From contig CAJPRR010000029.1 of NCBI GenBank assembly GCA_905373085.1, positions 1-17,813 of the forward strand: 17,813 bases of DNA, given 5' to 3'. The notes beneath the pieces were generated by a model. The model searched no databases, was not told the origin of the DNA, and worked only from the letters and a program-made list of their open reading frames with translations. Shown here in pieces: positions 13,863-17,813 of this stretch. This DNA comes from an uncultured Selenomonas sp. (GTDB taxonomy: Bacteria > Bacillota > Negativicutes > Selenomonadales > Selenomonadaceae). Every line of letters begins with the position of its first letter. Position 1 is the first letter of the stretch. A program made the translations under genes and the position numbers.

Positions 13863-16800
13863 TCGGCATCCTCCTGTCCTTTCAATTCCATGCTGTCCAT
13901 CAATTCTGCATCCTCGTGGCTTTGCAGCCGCCGATAGGAAAAGCCCGGCACGAGCGGGTCGAAGCCGCAGACGGCGATGTACGGGCAGAAGCGGCATGCC
14001 GTCCTGTCCTTGAGGCGGTACGGCAGGGCGCGCACCTCGCCCGAGAGGATCTGCCTTCCCGTATCCTTGAGAATGTAGGCGATGTAGTCGAGCAGGATGG
14101 AGAACTCCTCTTCCGTCTTGACGTAATCGAGCTTCCGTTTGTCGATCTCGCCTTTCTTCGTCAAGGCGACCTTCGTGAAGCTGAAGGTGCTGTCGAGTGC
14201 GCGTATGACGTCGGCGTCCGCGAGCACCCAGCCGGGCATCTTGAGCTGCCCCTGCAGAAGCTTCTTCGCCTCTGCCTCATCGATGCGATGGGGCGCTGTG
14301 ACGAGCGGATTCTTCAAGAAGCAGTAGAGCATCGCTGCGGGCAGAAGTTCCTTTTCCTCGGTGTGCGCGAGGAGGTTTCTGGCGACGAGCAGATAGGTCA
14401 GAAGCTGCAGCCTCAGACCGTAGTACACCTCGACGAGGTTGATGTATGCCGCGCCCGTCTTGTAGTCGAGAATGAGGAAGTAGCGCCCCGCCTCGTCCAT
14501 GTCAATGCGGTCGATCTGTCCGGTGATTTCGAGCGAAGCGCCGTCAGCGAGCGCATACGTCAGCGGCGGCAGGCTGCCCGCGCCGCGTCCGAAGGAGCGC
14601 TCGAAGGCGACGGGGCGGAACTCGCTGGCCGCATCGAGTTCGATGAGGCGCACGAGCGCCTTTTTCGCCGTCTCCTCGATGCGCACGAGGAGATTCTCGT
14701 ACTGCTTCGAGCTCAGGAGGATTTCATTCTGCAGCCGCGGTGCAAGCAGGTCAAGGATCTCATGCAGGATCTCGCCGCACTCCTCTTCGCCTACATCGCG
14801 CCAGCGTCTGCCGTCCTTTTTCAGCCGCTCGCCAAATTCGCGCAGGGCCGCATGAAGCAGCACGCCGAGGTCGAGCGTGCGAAAGCCATGCGCGGGGCGC
14901 TCCGCCAGATGCAGGCCATAGCGTGCGAAGTGCTGGAAAGGACAGGCGCGGAATGACTCAAAGCGCGTGACGCTGCCGCGCAGACGGCGATTCTTCGTGT
15001 AGAGCGCCGCCGCCAGCTCCTTGGGCAGAAGCTCCGCCGCAGCACGCGAAAATATGCCCTGCAGCACTTTCTGCAGGACAATGCTCATCTTTTTCTCCCC
15101 CAACGCCCAGTTGTAGACGTCACACCAAAAAGGCTCAAGCGTCCCCTTCTCGCGGTAGCTGCGCAGCGCCGCCGCCAGAGCCGTCACCGCCTGACGACCG
15201 CCCGCAAAGAGGCGGCGCTCCGCCCCCTCCAACGGAACGGTCTGCAAAGAGACGGCAGGCAGGACGGTGCGGATCTGCCCGAGCAGAGAGGCGGGCAGGA
15301 GAGCCTTTCCCTCCGTATCGGCGAGAGCATAGGAAACCCACAGATAGTCACGCGCTTCCGTGAATCCTTTGTAGAGCAGGAATCTCTCGTTGAAACTTCC
15401 CTCGACGGAGCCTTGCGGAAGCTCCAGCCCGGCCTCCTTCAAATGCAGCCGGTCAGCATCGGAGAGCAGCCCCTTCTCCTGGCTGCGGCGCGGCATGACG
15501 CCCTCGTTCGCGCCGAGAATGTAGATGGCACGTGCATTTTCTACACTGTTCCGGTCGAAATCGGCGACGGTCACATAGTCGAGTCCCGGCGGAATCAAGG
15601 AAATCTGCAGGGCGTCAAGCCCGTCGCCCAAGACGTCCTCAAATTCGCGCACCTTGATCGTCTCGTCGCCGCTCGTCTCTGCCATCTGTTCCAACAGGGA
15701 GATGACGTCGTCCCAGATTTGACGATGCTCGCGCGACTCAGCGAGGCGACCCGCCTTCTCGGCCTCGTCCGCCCACCGCTCCAACGTCTGCGGCACGTCG
15801 AGCGCGAGCAGCAGACGATAGAGCGCCTCAGCGTAGCCGCGCACCGTCGATGCCGCCTTCACCTGAGCCGCAAACTCCTGCAGGGGCTCTGCCACGGCGC
15901 GGCGGCAGGAATTGATCTGACAGAGGCGCTCCGCTTCCTTCTGCGTCGCGCCCTCTTCTTCCTCGTCCAGACTGCGGCGGCGATGCCAATGCCAATCCTC
16001 TTCCATCGTCCAGCGCGAGCCGCGAATGCCGAATTCCAGCACATAATTTTCAAGCAGGTCGATCTGACCGCGCGTCTTTTGGAAAAAGCCCGTCTTCAGT
16101 GCGCGGAACATGGCATCGTAGCGCCAGCCGCGCAGCACCTCGAAGGCCGAGCGCACGAGCTCGGCGAGCGGATGATGGACGCCCTCACGCTTGTTGTCGC
16201 GAAAGTACGGGATGCCGCAGTCCTCAAGCGTCAGAGCGAGCATGTCGCCATAGGCAGCCTCGTCGCGCGTCAAGATGGCGATGTCGCGCCAGCGCAGTCC
16301 CTTCTCGCGGCACAGGCGCACGATGTCAGCAGCCGCCGCCTCCATTTCCAGCCGCCTCGTCGCCGCCTCGACGAGCGCGACGCCCGCCGCCCCTGCCTGC
16401 GGTACGAGAGGGAAGGAAAACGCCGTACGCTCGATGGCGGCGAGCGCATCGCTTTGAAAGCGCCGCCTCTCCTCCAAGCTGCGCACGCGCACGGGAATCT
16501 GCATCTCCTGCGCCAACCGCCGCAGCTGCTGCAAGGTCTGCGCCTGCCGATAGAAGAGGCTGCCCTCGCGCTGCATGGCCGCCTCGTCCGTCGGATCGAA
16601 CGTCAGCGTGATATGCACATTCTTCGCTTTTTGGAAGAGCGCCGCAAGAATCTTTCTTTCCTGCGGATTGAAGAAGGAGAAGCCGTCAACCCATACCTCC
16701 GCCCCCTCCAAAAGGCGCGAGGAAGGAATCTTCTCGGCAAGCGCGTCGAGCATGTCGCCCGTATCGTTGTAGCGCCCCGCCATCTTCTCTCTGTAGCGGC

Positions 16801-17293
16801 TGTAGATGAGCGCGAGATCCGCGAGCTTCCGGCACAGATCATCGTCAGCGAGCGCAGATTTCGCCTGCAGCAAGGCATCGCCGTCGATGCCGTAGCTGCG
16901 CATCTCCTCCATGGCTCGTTCCAGCGTCTGCGTGAAACCGCGCTGCTTCGCCGCACGCGCGAATGCCTGCAGGCTCTCGCCTTCTTCGGCGAGGATGCGC
17001 TTCAGCAGCAGCCGTCTGCCCACGCTCGTGATGCGTGCAGCCGCCGCACCGCCCGTCTCCTGCAGCACATGACGCGCAAAGCGCTTGAAGCCGAACACGA
17101 GACCGCGCACGAATCCCTCGCCCGCACCCGCCATCATGGCTGCGAGGCGGCGCTCTGCGCGATACGTCGCATGTTCGGGCAGGAGAAGCACGAGGGCGCT
17201 GCCCATAGGCTTTGCCTTCATGCGCTCCGCCATGCTGGAGAGGCAAGCGTGCGTCTTTCCCGTTCCCGCACGCCCCAAGATGAACTCGATCAT
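13859..17293 (-). CDS. addB: ATP-dependent helicase/nuclease subunit B
   Basis: AddB is the partner of AddA: it recognises Chi and holds a second nuclease domain stapled by a 4Fe-4S cluster. The 1144-residue protein begins MIEFILGRAGTGKT, with an intact Walker A at 7-14. The nuclease motif LDYKTG has Asp943-Tyr944-Lys945. The iron-sulfur cysteines are Cys784 (FRACPFQHF), Cys1100, Cys1103 and Cys1109 (CRFCPYIAVC), the classical C...CX2CX5C arrangement. Length is close to B. subtilis AddB (about 1166 aa). ATG at 17293 has AGGGAG close upstream. An extended frame to 17437 would run through the terminator and is rejected. The gene follows that terminator by 32 bases and overlaps addA by ATGA. Confidence 0.97.
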   Translation of the reverse strand: MIEFILGRAGTGKTHACLSSMAERMKAKPMGSALVLLLPEHATYRAERRLAAMMAGAGEGFVRGLVFGFKRFARHVLQETGGAAAARITSVGRRLLLKRILAEEGESLQAFARAAKQRGFTQTLERAMEEMRSYGIDGDALLQAKSALADDDLCRKLADLALIYSRYREKMAGRYNDTGDMLDALAEKIPSSRLLEGAEVWVDGFSFFNPQERKILAALFQKAKNVHITLTFDPTDEAAMQREGSLFYRQAQTLQQLRRLAQEMQIPVRVRSLEERRRFQSDALAAIERTAFSFPLVPQAGAAGVALVEAATRRLEMEAAAADIVRLCREKGLRWRDIAILTRDEAAYGDMLALTLEDCGIPYFRDNKREGVHHPLAELVRSAFEVLRGWRYDAMFRALKTGFFQKTRGQIDLLENYVLEFGIRGSRWTMEEDWHWHRRRSLDEEEEGATQKEAERLCQINSCRRAVAEPLQEFAAQVKAASTVRGYAEALYRLLLALDVPQTLERWADEAEKAGRLAESREHRQIWDDVISLLEQMAETSGDETIKVREFEDVLGDGLDALQISLIPPGLDYVTVADFDRNSVENARAIYILGANEGVMPRRSQEKGLLSDADRLHLKEAGLELPQGSVEGSFNERFLLYKGFTEARDYLWVSYALADTEGKALLPASLLGQIRTVLPAVSLQTVPLEGAERRLFAGGRQAVTALAAALRSYREKGTLEPFWCDVYNWALGEKKMSIVLQKVLQGIFSRAAAELLPKELAAALYTKNRRLRGSVTRFESFRACPFQHFARYGLHLAERPAHGFRTLDLGVLLHAALREFGERLKKDGRRWRDVGEEECGEILHEILDLLAPRLQNEILLSSKQYENLLVRIEETAKKALVRLIELDAASEFRPVAFERSFGRGAGSLPPLTYALADGASLEITGQIDRIDMDEAGRYFLILDYKTGAAYINLVEVYYGLRLQLLTYLLVARNLLAHTEEKELLPAAMLYCFLKNPLVTAPHRIDEAEAKKLLQGQLKMPGWVLADADVIRALDSTFSFTKVALTKKGEIDKRKLDYVKTEEEFSILLDYIAYILKDTGRQILSGEVRALPYRLKDRTACRFCPYIAVCGFDPLVPGFSYRRLQSHEDAELMDSMELKGQEDAE

Positions 17294-17325
17294 ATCTTCT
17301 CCCTCGTTTCCCCTTCGTGCCAAAG

Positions 17326-17365
17326 AAAAATGCCGCGCGGCATGAACGATGCCCGCGGCATTTTT
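17326..17365 (-). terminator. Intrinsic terminator after the PaaK-like gene
   Basis: A 12-bp perfect stem (AAAAATGCCGCG at 17326-17337 pairing with CGCGGCATTTTT at 17354-17365) extends inward by GGCAT/ATGCC (17339-17343 with 17349-17353) around a GAACG loop, with one bulged base at 17338. On the minus strand it ends in a T-run (GCATTTTTC), so it should terminate the upstream ligase gene. Because of its symmetry it also fits the opposite direction. Confidence 0.9.
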
Positions 17366-17379
17366 GTCATATAAACGGT

Positions 17380-17813
17380 TCAGCGCGTCAAGCCGAACGG
17401 CGTCGCGAGGCGCACGAACGCGCGGCCGCAGCCGCACGGCTCGTCAAGCCGCATGACCGCCTGTCCCGTGCGGTAGCGTATGAGCGGCATCGCCTCTGCG
17501 GCGAGCATCGTGACGACAAGCTCGCCCATGCGTCCCGGCTCGTGAATGACCTTCGCGCCGCTGAACTCAATGAGCTCCGTATAGCAGTAATCCTCCTGCA
17601 CATGATGCCCCTGCCCCTTGCCGCACGGATAGAAAAGCCCCGCCGTGCCCAGCTCCGTAGAAGCGAAGAGGTCATGCACCCGTGTCTGCAGCCTGTCCGA
17701 GATATGGCGTCTCATCGGATTCGAGATCGCCTCGTTCAGACAGATGACCGTCTTTATGGGCAAGGTCGACGGCTCGATGTTTTTCATCTGCGCGTGCACG
17801 ATGAGCTGCATGA
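17380..17813 (-). CDS. Phenylacetate-CoA ligase (PaaK)-like adenylate-forming enzyme, C-terminal part
   Basis: The open frame enters from the right edge, so only about 144 C-terminal residues are seen; the Met near 17811 is likely internal. Family blocks include TVICLNEAISNPMRR, VHDLFASTELGTAG (the adenylate-binding YGxTE-like motif), GRMGELVVTMLAAEAMPLIRYRTGQ, and a Cys-Gly-Cys-Gly-Arg block, as in PaaK and coenzyme F390 synthetase. PaaK normally continues about 90-100 residues beyond this point into a lid domain with a GRxDDM motif. Here the frame ends about 10 residues after the CGR block (ATPFGLTR) and a strong terminator follows 14 bases later, so the short end looks natural rather than a sequencing break. 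It could be a lid-less CoA ligase-like group such as the DVU_1553-type; the substrate is unknown. Confidence 0.75.
   Translation of the reverse strand, partial: MQLIVHAQMKNIEPSTLPIKTVICLNEAISNPMRRHISDRLQTRVHDLFASTELGTAGLFYPCGKGQGHHVQEDYCYTELIEFSGAKVIHEPGRMGELVVTMLAAEAMPLIRYRTGQAVMRLDEPCGCGRAFVRLATPFGLTR

Noticed and set aside
15413..17374. A 653-codon open frame on the plus strand opposite addB
   Set aside because: It is likewise in codon register with addB, and is explained by avoidance of the same three sense codons. It also crosses the terminator and shows no domain-like pattern.
17294..17437. Upstream extension of addB by 48 codons
   Set aside because: It would be translated through the intrinsic terminator and into the ligase gene. 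The ATG at 17293 has a good ribosome-binding site and the protein then starts at the conserved Walker A strand.
1..17813. Search by eye for CRISPR arrays, IS elements, toxin-antitoxin or defence genes, tRNA or rRNA
   Set aside because: No regularly spaced repeats, transposase-like proteins, terminal inverted repeats or cloverleaf-like sequences were seen; the strand is filled with recognised housekeeping genes.

Overview
All recognised genes in this window lie on the minus strand, packed into nearly continuous runs of housekeeping genes. The DNA is GC-rich, with strong G/C preference at third codon positions. The order aroQ, M24 peptidase, efp, asp23, nusB, xseA, xseB, ispA, dxs matches the Bacillus subtilis yqhS-to-dxs supra-operon. 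The spoIIIA, accBC and folD genes known from that locus in Bacillus are missing. With the GC-rich bias and AddAB instead of RecBCD, this fits an asporogenous Negativicutes bacterium, for example Selenomonas or a relative. The class or family level is an inference from gene order and protein character; no search was run.

Layout, in the direction of transcription (right to left). At the right edge is the 3' end of a PaaK-like adenylate-forming ligase that lacks the usual C-terminal lid domain. It is followed by a strong intrinsic terminator. Next come addB and addA (recombination helicase-nuclease), joined by an ATGA overlap. About 97 bases without a gene lead to a near-consensus promoter that drives mltG (a peptidoglycan terminating transglycosylase). 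A U32-family protein (probably tRNA hydroxylation, TrhP-like), acylphosphatase, type II dehydroquinase aroQ, an M24 Xaa-Pro peptidase and efp follow almost without gaps. A 100-base spacer with two hairpins and a direct repeat separates efp from the envelope-stress trio asp23, amaP and DUF2273. Then come nusB, a short hairpin-bearing spacer, xseA, xseB, ispA and the N-terminal third of dxs, which runs off the left edge.

Functionally, the left half combines isoprenoid precursor synthesis (dxs, ispA), exonuclease VII (xseA, xseB), transcription antitermination (nusB), polyproline translation (efp) and a membrane-anchored Asp23 complex. The right half holds cell-wall chain termination (mltG) and double-strand-break repair (addAB). 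Several starts are non-ATG (GTG for ispA, TTG for xseA and aroQ) and are fixed by well-placed Shine-Dalgarno sequences.

I found no mobile element, CRISPR array, tRNA, rRNA, toxin-antitoxin pair or defence system, and nothing that amounts to an undescribed system. The points worth a second look are small: spacer hairpins, the missing addBA promoter, an extra hydrophobic segment in MltG, an acidic insert in AddA and the lid-less ligase.
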